This document shows, one piece after another, positions 25,293 to 34,500 of a stretch of 38,937 nucleotides of DNA; positions within the stretch are counted from its first letter, which is position 1; each line of letters opens with the position of its first letter. The position numbers and the translations under genes are program-made. The notes beneath the pieces were generated by a model. It was given only the letters and a program-made list of their open reading frames with translations, ran no database searches and was not told where the DNA came from. The DNA lies in assembly GCA_025350325.1 (NCBI GenBank), contig JANXYB010000147.1, positions 1 to 38,937 on the forward strand, read 5' to 3'. The stretch is from Acidobacteriaceae bacterium. GTDB lineage: Bacteria; Acidobacteriota; Terriglobia; Terriglobales; Acidobacteriaceae.

Positions 25293-26660
25293 CTATTCCG
25301 GCAATGCGTACTGATCGTCAATGTGGAATTGGCCGCTTACGCCTGGCGCACCGGCCTCCGGCTGTCCTCCCCCGATACTGATGGTGTAGTCACCTTCTGC
25401 AATGATGGGAACGCCCTCCTCCGTGGTCATACCGAGGTCGCGGGGGTGAGGTGGAAGTGCACCTTTTGGCTGGCACCCTGGTTCAGGTGAATGCGTTGAA
25501 ACCCGCGAAGACCAATGAGCGGAGCTCCCTTGACAGCGGGGAACTTGAGATAGAGTTGCACAACTTCGTCTCCGGCGAGTTTGCCGATATTGGTTACAGT
25601 GACATCTGCGTCCATGCTTTGTTCGGTGGTGACAGTTCTTGCAATCTTGAGTTCGCTGTGGGAAAACTTCGTGTAGCTAAGCCCAAAACCGAAGGCGTAC
25701 AGCGGCTTGCCCGTGAAGTAGCGGTATGTCCTATTCGCCATTCCGTAATCTTCGAAGTTGGGCAGTTGATCCACGCCCTTGTAAAACGTAACAGGTAGCC
25801 GGCCTCCAGGGTTATTCTTACCGCTCAAGGTTTCCGCAACCGCCGCTCCGCCCTCTTCGCCGGGATACCACGCATCGAGAACGGCATTAGCATGGTCGTT
25901 GATCCAGTTGACCGCCAAGGCGCTCCCGTTCATGAGAATGACCGCAAGTGGTTTGCCGGAACCGGCCACCGCCTCTACTAGATCTTCCTCTTGCTGAGGC
26001 AGATCGATGCTGGTGCGATCTCCGCCGAAGAAGCCAGGTTCGGTTACTGGCATCTCTTGGCCCTCAAGCTGGCTCGTAATCCCCACGACAGCAAGGACCA
26101 CATCGGCCTCTTTCGCAGCCGCTATAGCTTCGGGAGAGACCGCGTTGTTGACCTTGGCCCAGATCAGTTCTGCATGAGCCTTTCCGTTCTGTGCGCCGTA
26201 CGTAATTTCCAGCGCAGCCTTGCGGCCGTTTTCGAGGTGGACACGACCAACGACCGGCGCAGTTTCGGAGCCGCCGTACGCCATCGCTACCTGCTTGCCA
26301 TCAACCGTTACCCTGGTGAAGCCCTGCGAACGAAGGCCGAGAAGGAAGTCTCCGGAGTCAGTCGCTGTCAGGAATCCAGACCATCGCACGCCGAAGCTTT
26401 TCTTTTCTGCCACCTCTCGCGGCACATTATCTTGCGTCAGGCTGACATTGGGCTCGGTCCGGCTGAGGATCGACTTGGACTGTTCGTCTGGTCCTCGACG
26501 GCCCTCGTTGTACTCGGCCTTCAAGCCAGGTTTACCTTCTGGCGTAGTCAGCAGCGCGTTGGGCACTGGCACTCCATCGGGGCGGAGGAACTGTGTGCCG
26601 GGAACGAAGTTGATCGTCGCATTTGGAAATTCAGCATGCAGGCCGTCGAGGATGGAGACG
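25293..26660 (-). pseudogene. GH3-family beta-glycosidase, N-terminal half deleted and 3' frameshift
   Basis: The minus-strand frame begins without a start at about 26660 (VSILDGLHAEFPNATINFVP) and contains a PA14 insert domain (PGLKAEYNEGRRG, WSGFLTATDSGDFLLGLRSQ). After it come the GH3 C-terminal alpha/beta domain (ADVVLAVVGITSQLEGQEMP, LAVILMNGSALAVNW, DAWYPGEEGG) and the fibronectin-like tail. The N-terminal TIM barrel with the nucleophile Asp is absent; an IS fragment occupies its place. Near 25442 a run of five C (plus strand GGGGG) leads to a premature stop at 25427. Adding one base restores RDLGMTTEEGVPIIAEGDYT and a natural end at 25293. The gene is dead because of the 5' loss; the frameshift could be real or a sequencing error. 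Confidence 0.85.
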
Positions 26661-26670
26661 ATATGGCAGC

Positions 26671-26872
26671 AGACGGGTGACGCGTGTGTTGGAGAGGCTG
26701 ATCGAAGAGCGTGGCCGGCCGGAGAACGTGCGCTCGGACAACGGACCCGAGTTCACCTCGCGCCGCATGCTGGGCTGGGCGGAAGACTGGAAAGTGGGGC
26801 TGGTACATATCCAGCCGGGAAGGCCGATGCAGAACGGTCATGTCGAGAGCTTCCACGGAAGGCTGCGCTCTT
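26671..26872 (+). mobile_element. Internal fragment of an IS3/IS481-type transposase
   Basis: The plus-strand frame reads VTRVLERLIEERGRPENVRS, then DNGPEFTSRRMLGWAEDWKV, then HIQPGRPMQNGHVESFHGRL. This is the rve (DDE) integrase core of IS3-family OrfB or IS481 transposases, with the second Asp in SDNGPEF and the third acidic residue Glu in HVESFHGR. Only about 67 residues remain. No terminal inverted repeats or other transposase parts are visible. It replaces the first half of the GH3 gene and ends 8 nt before a palindromic operator-like site. Confidence 0.85.
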
Positions 26873-26879
26873 GATCATC

Positions 26880-26893
26880 TTGAAATCTTTCAA
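26880..26893. promoter_or_regulatory. Operator-like palindrome, copy 2
   Basis: TTGAAA-TC-TTTCAA is a perfect 6-bp inverted repeat with a 2-nt centre. Including flanks it shares TTTTGAAAG-N-TTTCAA (minus strand) with the palindrome at 36089-36104. It lies just downstream of a minus-strand promoter-like sequence. The LacI/GalR family binds palindromes of this size and composition; the repressor is not in the window. Confidence 0.5.
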
Positions 26894-26908
26894 AATGCAG
26901 TGCTGCGA

Positions 26909-26938
26909 GTGTTAGTGCCGCTTCTTCAGGCTTGTCAA
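26909..26938 (-). promoter_or_regulatory. Promoter-like sequence upstream of the IS-interrupted GH3 gene
   Basis: On the minus strand a perfect TTGACA (26933-26938) is followed after 18 nt by TAACAC (26909-26914), a weak -10 box. A palindrome begins 45 nt from the start of the -35 box, that is, a few bases after the expected start of transcription. This probably was the promoter of the GH3 gene before the deletion; it now reads into the transposase fragment. Confidence 0.4.
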
Positions 26939-26960
26939 GCGCAACAACCGGACGCGAGAT

Positions 26961-26990
26961 GAGGCCGGGATCTGCGCAGGTCCCGGCCTC
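26961..26990 (-). terminator. Hairpin after the TIM-barrel/SUMF1 gene
   Basis: A perfect 10-bp stem GAGGCCGGGA/TCCCGGCCTC (26961-26970 and 26981-26990) with a 10-nt loop lies 24 nt beyond the stop of the minus-strand gene. There is no clear T-tract, so termination may be partial or the hairpin may protect the RNA 3' end. Confidence 0.6.
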
Positions 26991-27014
26991 ACGGCACAGA
27001 GGGCAAATTTGGAG

Positions 27015-29261
27015 TCAACGCGCATCTTTGACGCAGCGGAAGCCCAGGCCGCCGGAGCGGTCGTAGGAGTCGCCCATGAGCAGCAGCTTGCCGTGTTGCT
27101 GGTTGCGATAAGCCTGCGGGAAATACCAGATGGAACCCTGCGGCTGATAGTGGTTGCCTCCGCGCAGGATGGCGGCACGCGTCCGTTCGTCCGTGTACTC
27201 GTCGGTCCACTGCCACACGTTACCCACCATGTCCATGACCCCGTAGGGGCTCGCGCCTTTGGGGTGGGCGTCCACGTCAGCAGCAGCAGCCATCACGCGG
27301 CCTTTGTCTGGGATGGGCGCGGGAGAATCCGCCGGATCGCTCTGGGACGGGCACGCCAGGGGCCCCCCGGAAAGAACCGGCGCGAGCCAATCGCAGTTTC
27401 CCCAGGGAAAGGTGCGGCCATCGTTGCCTTGTGCAGCGAATTGCCATTCCCACTCGTGGGGAAGACGCTTGCCGGCCCATTTGGCGTAGGCGCGAGCGTC
27501 CTCGAGCGAAACCCAGGTGACGGGCATGTTGGCACCGCCATCCGGGAAGTTGCCGTTCTTCCAGTCCTTCAGGAAGTTCAGGTCGTCCTTGGGAAGGTAA
27601 TGGGTGGCATCAAGGAACTTCTTGAACTGGGCGTTGGTGACCGGGTACTTGTCCATGTAGTACGGCTTGATCTGCGTTCGGTGTTCGTGGAAGCGACGCG
27701 CTGAATCTTCCCAGGGGTATTGCACGTCAACGCCGACGTCGTCCGTCCCTTCGATCTCGATACCTTCTACGCGGAACAGATAGTCGCCGCCTTCAATGCG
27801 TACCATGCCTTCGGGCGCGCTGGATGCTGGCTCGGTTGGCGGAATGTAGACGATCTGCTGATTGACCGGTTTCCACACGTGCGAGAACGTTGAGAGCGGA
27901 GTGGAGGAGAGCTCTTTCATCTTCGCCACAAGCTGGCGAATTCCGGAGTCGGGCTCCCCGGGGTGGGCGAGGATGGCGCCATATCCGTGAGCTTCGGTCC
28001 CGAAGGAAAGAACGTCCTGTGTTCCTTCTACGGAGGCTTGGAGTTCGACGCCGTGGTACAGGTCGAAGTAGCGCGTGCCTTCCTTGTGCGGAACAGACAT
28101 CTGGCGTCCATCAACGTTGTATTCGTTGCGATTGACGATGGTCCACACCGTGCTGTCGCCCAGCGGCCAGCGGGAGGCGAATACCCCATAGAGGTGCATG
28201 GGGTAAAAGGGCTCCCAGCCCTGGCTGACAAGGAATGGTGCTACACCGCGTTCGATAGTGGCCATGCGGCGAGTGGCTTCTGCATCCCGAGGCGTGACCT
28301 GGTTGAAGATGCCCCAGACGTTTTCCCAGCTCTCCCAACCTTCGCCATTGAAGAAGGCGTATTGAAGATCGTCGGTCTTGTCTCGAACCCAGCGGCCCTG
28401 GATGTTCACCATGTGCCGAGGCTCAAGCCAGCGGTAGCGGTCGACCGTCGGGACGAAGCCGAACTCGTACTGTCCCCACGTCATGACGTTCCAGGAGATG
28501 CCTTCGTCGTGAGGACCGTCCTCGGGCTCGAATGCGAGCGGGTGTCCCATCTTTTCGGCAGCTAAAGAGAAAGTCAGGGGGACGCCATCCTGGGTATCCC
28601 CGTTGATGCCGTCTGCCCCGATCTCCTTGATGAGCGTGGCAACGGCCGTGGGCCAGTCGGTTTCAATTGAGTGGGTGCCCTGATCCCACATCATGATGGG
28701 AAAAAGGACGCGGACGTCCCGGCGATGAAAGTCTGAAACCATCTTGCGGACGCCCTCTACGCCCCCGGGCATGGAGCGGACCATGTCCAGTTGATTGCGA
28801 TCGTCGATGCCCATGTTCGGGTAGGTTGCCCAGACCAGGACAGCGTCGATGCCGCCATAACGCTTCTGGAGATCGTCAAGGTACTTGTCGACCGTGTATT
28901 TGCCAGCGACTGGATCGTAGAAGTAGCGGTCGTGGACCATCATCTGCGGCTGGATGAAGGAGGACTGCGTCCACTTGAGTTCAGGCAGATTGTAGCGGGA
29001 TGGATCGAAGCCTACCCGAATGCGCCGCTCGTCGCGCCAGTGGGTGATGTCCTTGAGCCAGATGGCGTGGCTCGCCTCGATGCATGGTACGTAGCCTCCC
29101 TCCCATGCGCCGCGAATCGTGAAGCATGGCGGCCCCGGGATCTGCTGATCCTTGGGAGCGAAGTGGGTGTCTTGCGCGGTGGTGAAAGTCGCCAGGGAGC
29201 AGACCGTGGCGACTGCAATGCGAGATGCGGCTTTGAATGCCTTCGTGATCAACTTGCTCAC
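27015..29261 (-). CDS. Secreted fusion: TIM-barrel glycosidase-like domain plus SUMF1/FGE-like domain
   Basis: Taken as 748 residues from GTG 29261, 28 nt after the ribokinase stop and directly before a signal-like segment (ASRIAVATVCSLATFTTAQ); a longer start at ATG 29330 would overlap ribokinase. Residues about 60-440 look like a beta/alpha barrel of glycosidase type: YGGIDAVLVWATYPNMGID, VRVLFPIMMWDQGTHS, and IGADGINGDTQDG near residue 219 at the expected end of a barrel strand. Residues about 482-748 form a SUMF1-like domain: GMVRIEGGDYLF, MDKYPVTNAQFKKFLDATHY, MPVTWVSLEDARAYAKWAGK, RLPHEWEWQFAAQG, YGVMDMVGNVWQWTDE and GGLGFRCVKD. The copper-binding Cys pair of true formylglycine-generating enzyme (SYCxRYRC) is absent; the region reads FPQAYRNQQHGK. 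A binding or lectin-like role is therefore more likely than sulfatase activation. Confidence 0.85.
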   Translation of the reverse strand: MSKLITKAFKAASRIAVATVCSLATFTTAQDTHFAPKDQQIPGPPCFTIRGAWEGGYVPCIEASHAIWLKDITHWRDERRIRVGFDPSRYNLPELKWTQSSFIQPQMMVHDRYFYDPVAGKYTVDKYLDDLQKRYGGIDAVLVWATYPNMGIDDRNQLDMVRSMPGGVEGVRKMVSDFHRRDVRVLFPIMMWDQGTHSIETDWPTAVATLIKEIGADGINGDTQDGVPLTFSLAAEKMGHPLAFEPEDGPHDEGISWNVMTWGQYEFGFVPTVDRYRWLEPRHMVNIQGRWVRDKTDDLQYAFFNGEGWESWENVWGIFNQVTPRDAEATRRMATIERGVAPFLVSQGWEPFYPMHLYGVFASRWPLGDSTVWTIVNRNEYNVDGRQMSVPHKEGTRYFDLYHGVELQASVEGTQDVLSFGTEAHGYGAILAHPGEPDSGIRQLVAKMKELSSTPLSTFSHVWKPVNQQIVYIPPTEPASSAPEGMVRIEGGDYLFRVEGIEIEGTDDVGVDVQYPWEDSARRFHEHRTQIKPYYMDKYPVTNAQFKKFLDATHYLPKDDLNFLKDWKNGNFPDGGANMPVTWVSLEDARAYAKWAGKRLPHEWEWQFAAQGNDGRTFPWGNCDWLAPVLSGGPLACPSQSDPADSPAPIPDKGRVMAAAADVDAHPKGASPYGVMDMVGNVWQWTDEYTDERTRAAILRGGNHYQPQGSIWYFPQAYRNQQHGKLLLMGDSYDRSGGLGFRCVKDAR

Positions 29262-29289
29262 CGTTGTGTTTTTTCTGATCGTCCTGAGC

Positions 29290-30240
29290 TTATTTCGAAC
29301 GAGCCGCGACAGTGCGGAGCCCGCTGACATCGGTTTCAAGAACTGCGGCAACTTCCTGCAGATTGGGCATGGAGGGTTGCGCGCCAGAGCGCGTGACGGA
29401 AATGCCCGCCGCGGCGACGGCAAATGCGGTGCTTTCGGCAGGGGACTTGCCGAGCATGAGCGCCGTGGCAAAGGCCCCGCTGAAAGCATCCCCTGCGGCT
29501 GTGGTGTCTAAGGCTTGGACCGGGACGGCTGGAACCAGGCACTGGACCTCACTGGTGGAGACGTACGCACCGCGCGCCCCTAACTTGAGGACCACACCGC
29601 GAGGGCCGAGGGCATGCAGGCGTGAAGCTATCTCAGGAGGCGCCAGGTCTTCAACGTCGCCAAGGTAGAAGGCAGCCTCGGTCTCGTTAGGCGTGAACCA
29701 CGCGGTGCTGCGAAGAAGTTCTTCAGGAAGCGCAGCGGCGGGCGCGGGATCGAGGAAAAATGAGACCCCTTCGCGTTTGCAAACATTCGCAAGGTGTGCG
29801 ACCGTTTCGAGCGGGATCTCAAGTTGAGCAAGGACGATCCCCGCGCTTCGGATCAGTTCGATGTTCCGATCGATATCGTCGGGCGTCACCTTCGCGTTCG
29901 CCCCGGGAGCAACCACGATGCTGTTTTCGCCGGCGCGCGACACCAGGATGACCGCAACGCCCGATGGTCCTTCGCTGACCGCGAGAGCGGAACAGTCAAC
30001 CGCAGCAGATTCGAGTTGTGCACGAAGTTGAGAGCCGAAGGAATCGTTGCCGACCCGGCCGATCATGCGCACCGGATATCCAAGCCGTGCTACGGCCATG
30101 GCCTGATTGCCGCCTTTACCCCCGGGATGTACCTGAAAATCTGTTCCGATTACCGTTTGGCCGACCGCCGGAATGGTGTCGGCGACGGCCACCAGATCAG
30201 TATTAAGGCTGCCGACCACTAGGATGGGCTTACGCTGCAT
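29290..30240 (-). CDS. rbsK: Ribokinase (PfkB family)
   Basis: This 316-residue cytoplasmic enzyme phosphorylates D-ribose, or a related sugar, at O5 using ATP. ATG 30240 is chosen because the PfkB core starts at once (VGSLNTDLVAVADTIPAVGQ) and a GAGAGA site precedes it. The sugar-binding motif GGKGGNQA is at residues 40-47. The signature LDTTAAGDAFSGAFATALML has the anion-hole Gly and catalytic Asp251. Length and motifs are typical of RbsK, including the DTTAAGD variant. It is in line with a sugar permease upstream and a secreted glycosidase-like fusion downstream, so it probably activates the sugar set free by that pathway. Related PfkB enzymes act on other pentoses or nucleosides, so the substrate is not certain. 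Confidence 0.92.
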   Translation of the reverse strand: MQRKPILVVGSLNTDLVAVADTIPAVGQTVIGTDFQVHPGGKGGNQAMAVARLGYPVRMIGRVGNDSFGSQLRAQLESAAVDCSALAVSEGPSGVAVILVSRAGENSIVVAPGANAKVTPDDIDRNIELIRSAGIVLAQLEIPLETVAHLANVCKREGVSFFLDPAPAAALPEELLRSTAWFTPNETEAAFYLGDVEDLAPPEIASRLHALGPRGVVLKLGARGAYVSTSEVQCLVPAVPVQALDTTAAGDAFSGAFATALMLGKSPAESTAFAVAAAGISVTRSGAQPSMPNLQEVAAVLETDVSGLRTVAARSK

Positions 30241-30412
30241 GTTTAGATCTCTCCTGTAAGACCGGTGCTCGCGCTCCACATTATTCGTTCTCAAGCACGC
30301 GATGCTCGCATGGGTGCGTTAAGCTCCCATTGTACCGTTAATAAAACGCGAAGATAAGTAACCCAGCTCGGCCGGTGCACGATACGCCATTGTGGTTTGC
30401 CAAGCTACTCCT

Positions 30413-31399
30413 TCAAAAGACCGGGGCAAGCGCGATAGCGCCGAGTCCCGCAATGAAAAGGACAAACATCCAGGCAAGAAGTGCTTTCGCGCGCCCAGGG
30501 GCACCCGCAAATTCGCGCCAGATGAAAACGCCCCAGGCTGCGGATATCATGGTTGCACCCTGCCCGATGGAATACGAAACCGCCGGACCGACGACGTGCG
30601 CCCGCGATGCAACGAAGTTGAGAATGGCGCCCGAGCACCACACAGCCCCGCCAAGAATGCCCCACACATGCCATGATCCACGAGCTTGTACGTAGCCGCG
30701 AAAGAAGACCCGCGGGCTGCCATCCAGAGGACGCATCATGAGCAGAGTGTTGGCGATGAGCGAGCACAGACCAACGCCGATAGCGAAAAAGAGGGAAGTT
30801 GCGTAGGGCCCAGGCGATCCGTCGCCCGTCATGGCGCGGGAGACGAACGGATAGAAGCTGCCCATGAGCACGCCGGAGACAAGACTGAGAATAACGCCGC
30901 GCGACGTGAGACTGCGCTGTCGTTCGCGGAGGCGATACGCCGCGGCGTCCAGAATGATGGCCACCATCACAATTGCAATACCCCCGAACAGGAGGAACGA
31001 ATTGCCGGCGGGAGCGATGACATAACTGCTCACGGCTCCGACCACAAGCGCAAGCCCAATGCCGACCGGAAAAGCTACAGCCAGACCGGCAATGTCGATC
31101 GCAGCAACGAGCAGCAAATTGGCAACATTGAAGACCGCTCCCCCGGCGACCGCGAGCAGAATGTGATCCATATCCGACTGCGCGACGTCAGCGAAAAAAG
31201 GGCGGCCCGACCCACCACTGCTGCCGAGGGTGAGGCCCCAGGCTATGGCGCCGACGAACAGTCCGATGACGTAATCCCAGTAAAAGAGCTGAAAGCGATA
31301 GCCCGGGCATAGCTTCATGGTGTTGGCCCAGGAGCCCCAGCAGAGCATACTGAGAATCATGAAGCCAAGTGCAACCGCGTACGTCTCTGGCTGATACAC
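30413..31399 (-). CDS. DMT-superfamily sugar permease (GRP/RhaT-like, about 10 membrane helices)
   Basis: This 328-residue integral membrane protein starts at ATG 31399. About ten hydrophobic helices are visible, beginning with AVALGFMILSMLCWGSWANT and FYWDYVIGLFVGAIAWGLTL, and later LLVAAIDIAGLAVAFPVGIG, FLLFGGIAIVMVAIILDAA and LLAWMFVLFIAGLGAIALAP. The CWGSWANT motif in the first helix and the internal duplication resemble the glucose/ribose porter and L-rhamnose permease groups of the drug/metabolite transporter superfamily. The neighbours fit: ribokinase follows on the same strand and an outer-membrane receptor precedes. It probably imports the monosaccharide through the inner membrane. 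The exact sugar cannot be told from sequence. Confidence 0.8.
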   Translation of the reverse strand: MYQPETYAVALGFMILSMLCWGSWANTMKLCPGYRFQLFYWDYVIGLFVGAIAWGLTLGSSGGSGRPFFADVAQSDMDHILLAVAGGAVFNVANLLLVAAIDIAGLAVAFPVGIGLALVVGAVSSYVIAPAGNSFLLFGGIAIVMVAIILDAAAYRLRERQRSLTSRGVILSLVSGVLMGSFYPFVSRAMTGDGSPGPYATSLFFAIGVGLCSLIANTLLMMRPLDGSPRVFFRGYVQARGSWHVWGILGGAVWCSGAILNFVASRAHVVGPAVSYSIGQGATMISAAWGVFIWREFAGAPGRAKALLAWMFVLFIAGLGAIALAPVF

Positions 31400-31474
31400 C
31401 GTTTTCTCCTCACGCGATCACGGAGCCTTAACAATTTAATCCGGCTTAGGGGTCGAACAGGATTGAAGCTCATA

Positions 31475-31534
31475 AATCAGCAGGCTAATCCCGGATGGCT
31501 CAGTTTCCCGAGCCATCCAGAGCAGGTGCTGATT
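31475..31534 (-). terminator. Two-part hairpin between receptor 2 and the permease
   Basis: An inner stem GGATGGCTC/GAGCCATCC (31493-31501, 31510-31518) lies within an outer pair AATCAGCA/TGCTGATT (31475-31482, 31527-31534) that overlaps the receptor stop codon. No T-tract follows on the minus strand. It may reduce read-through from the receptor into the permease rather than stop it. Confidence 0.5.
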
Positions 31535-34500
31535 AGAAGCTGAAGTTTAGCCCGAACTGCTCCGAGCGCGGCAGGTTCTGCCCGGTAGAGATGCCGAATG
31601 TGCCACTCGACATGTCGCTATCAGGCTGGGTAAAGTTCACGCGGTTGAAGATGTTGAAGACGTCGGCACGGAAGTCTAAACCGATGCGATCGAAGGTGAA
31701 TGCCTTGGCGAACTGCGCGTTCACGTTCGCAAAACCGGGTCCTGTGTACGTGTTCCTACCGCCGTTTCCCTGTTGGCCGAGCGTCGGAATCGGGAAGTCG
31801 CTGGCCTTGGCAAAACCTTTGATGAAATCGCTGCGGCTGCCGGTCTTCACAACCCCCTTGGCGGAACGGTTGGGCACATCATAGCCGTAGCCGTCGGCAT
31901 TGAAGTCGCCGCTGCCGGGCTTGAGGCCGGTGACATTTCCGTTGGCGTCGAGGACGGGGTTAAAGGCTGCGCTCGTGTACACGGTGAACGGAAGCCCGCT
32001 CTGGAGCACGACAATGTTGGACATGCGCCAACCGCCCAGAAAAGCTTTGCCGATGCCACCGCTGAACATAGATGGAACCATGACCATGCTGTCGAGGGTA
32101 AACCGTTTGGAGACGTTAAAGTCGGACAGCCCGTGCTGCGAGCGGACATTGCTGGGGTCGAAGATGGCTTCCCCGTTGGCGGTGCCGTTGTCGTTGCTGC
32201 TCATCTCGTCGGTTGATTTGCCAAATGTGTAGATGCCCCGCATCTCCCACGAATGGCTGAGCTGCTTGTTGAGCATGAGGCTTGCGTAGTGGCCGTCGGC
32301 CACCCCCATATCCCGGCCAAAGATGATGGGACCGAAGTTGGAGTTCAGGCGGGTTTGCGCTCCACCGTGCTGGATGAGATCTCCGGAGAAGCGGTTGACG
32401 TCGGTCTGGATGAAGAGACGATCACTTTTTGATCCGTTGTAGTCGGCCTCAGCGACCATGCGATGCCCGAGATCGCGCTGGACGGCGAGCATCCAGATCT
32501 GGGTGCGCGGCTGATCCATTTGCGGTTGCACCCCGGAGGTGAGTACAGGCAGGCCAACGATTCCGCCCGCCGCATTCGTCTGGAACGTGATTCCGGGCGG
32601 AATGGGCCAGATCTTCCCGTCCTGGCTGCCCAACGCGTAGGTGAACGGGTGCGAGCTGCTGTTTTGATTAAAGCTTGGATTGGCCCAGTAGGGAGGGTTG
32701 GCGCGCGACGGGAAAGACCACGATCCATCTGCCACGTTGTTGTAGAACAGGCCGTAACCGCCGCGGACCGCCATCTTGCCGTTCCCGTAGACGTCCCAAC
32801 CGAAGCCAAAGCGAGGACCAATGCCCATGGGACGGTTTTGGGTGACATAGGCCGCCCGGCCGCCACGCACTGACATCGAGCCGCTCGACACCTGCGATGC
32901 GAAGTCGCTACCGGAACCGGGCGTGAAGAGCGGGAACGGGGTGTGCGAGTTGTAGAACGTACCCCAGTGGCCGAAGTAGTCATAGCGGAGGCCAATGTTG
33001 AGTGTCAGTCGCGAGCTGAACTTCCAGTCGTCCTGCGCGTAAGCTCCCGCGTAGACCCAGCGGAGGATCTCGTAAAGATCGTCCGCCAGCGAGCTGGTGG
33101 CTACCTTCATGCCAGGACCATTTTGCGAAAAAGGCGCGTCCTGCCCGAAATCCAGGATGTTCTGGAATCCAAATGTGGGCCGGAGGACTGCTATGGTGAA
33201 CTTGTCATCGTCATGGTGGCGGTCCACATCAAACCCGGTACTGATGGTGTGGCGACCGTGCGTCCAACTGAGAACATCGTGCCAGTTGAAGTTTTCGTGC
33301 ACCCATCCGGCCGAACCCCACTGGTTGTAACCCGCAACGCCGGAGATGTTCACGTCCGGCAGATCCTTGTTCTTTGAAGTGCCCGGGTTGCTGCCGACGG
33401 CACGGACCAACGTGACGCCGGCCTGATTAACGATATTGCTCGCAAATGTGTGGGTCCAGTCAACTTTCGCAAACATGCCTGTGTTGGGGACGACCACGCG
33501 GTAGATGGGCCGTGGGTCGGCTTGGAGCTGGTCAGAGTACGTCCGGAACCAGTCGAAAAAGATGCGGTCGCGCGACTGGTGCAGATCGTAGTCCGTCCGG
33601 ATGTGCCATTGATACGCGTTGTGCGTAAGGCTCAGGGGCACATTCACCGTTCCCACCGCGGGCAGGTCCGCGGGAAAGGCGGCGCCTGAGGTAAGGCCGG
33701 GGTTCTGCGCCTGAACCTGCGCTACGGTGAGGATGTTGGACGTCGGGTATCTGTCTGGGGGCGCCTGCGCGAAGAACGTGTTCGCAAGATTGTTCGGAAA
33801 ATACTGCTTAACGTAGTTGCTGAACTCCTGTGTTTCCACGGTCGCCACCGACGTGCTGGCATTAGACGACTGCAGACCGAAAGCCCCGATAAACAAGAAA
33901 AGCTTGTCGCGAAGGATCGGACCGCCCAGCGTGCCGCCGTACTCGTTGCGGCGGAAAGCCGGTATGGCACGACATCCGGGCGTATCGGGCGGGCAGTACT
34001 GGAAGATAGTGCGCGCGGTGAGAGCGTTGTCAGTGTGGTACTCGGAAAGGTTGCCGTGGAAGGCATTGCTGCCGGCTTTGGTGAAAACCTGGACATAGGC
34101 CCCGCTGTACCGGCCCTTCTGGGCATCGAACGTTGCGCCGTTTACGCGGATAGCCTGGATCATGTCGGGCTCGGGCGAAAGATTCACGACGCCGTCGCGC
34201 GACGCGCTGTTCGTCACAGTTCCGTCCACGTCGTACTCGTTGTTCTCCTGACGCTGGCCGGCAGCGTTGATCTGATAACCGGCTTCCTGCTCAAAGCTAT
34301 CGTTGTTGGCAGAACCAGAGCCAAGCGCCCCGCCGCTGGGCAGTCCCGAGCCGGTGACACCGGGGGCGAGCTGAATCATGCTGGTATATACGTTGCGGCC
34401 AATGAGAGGCGCCGTCTCGATGGTCCGCTCCGAGATCTCACGTGAGGTATCGCTGCGATCGGTTTCGACCGAGGCAACCGCTTCAGATACCTGTACCGAT

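Noticed and set aside
27015..29261. Sulfatase-activating formylglycine-generating enzyme
   Set aside because: The SUMF1-like domain lacks the required cysteine pair, and no sulfatase gene is present.
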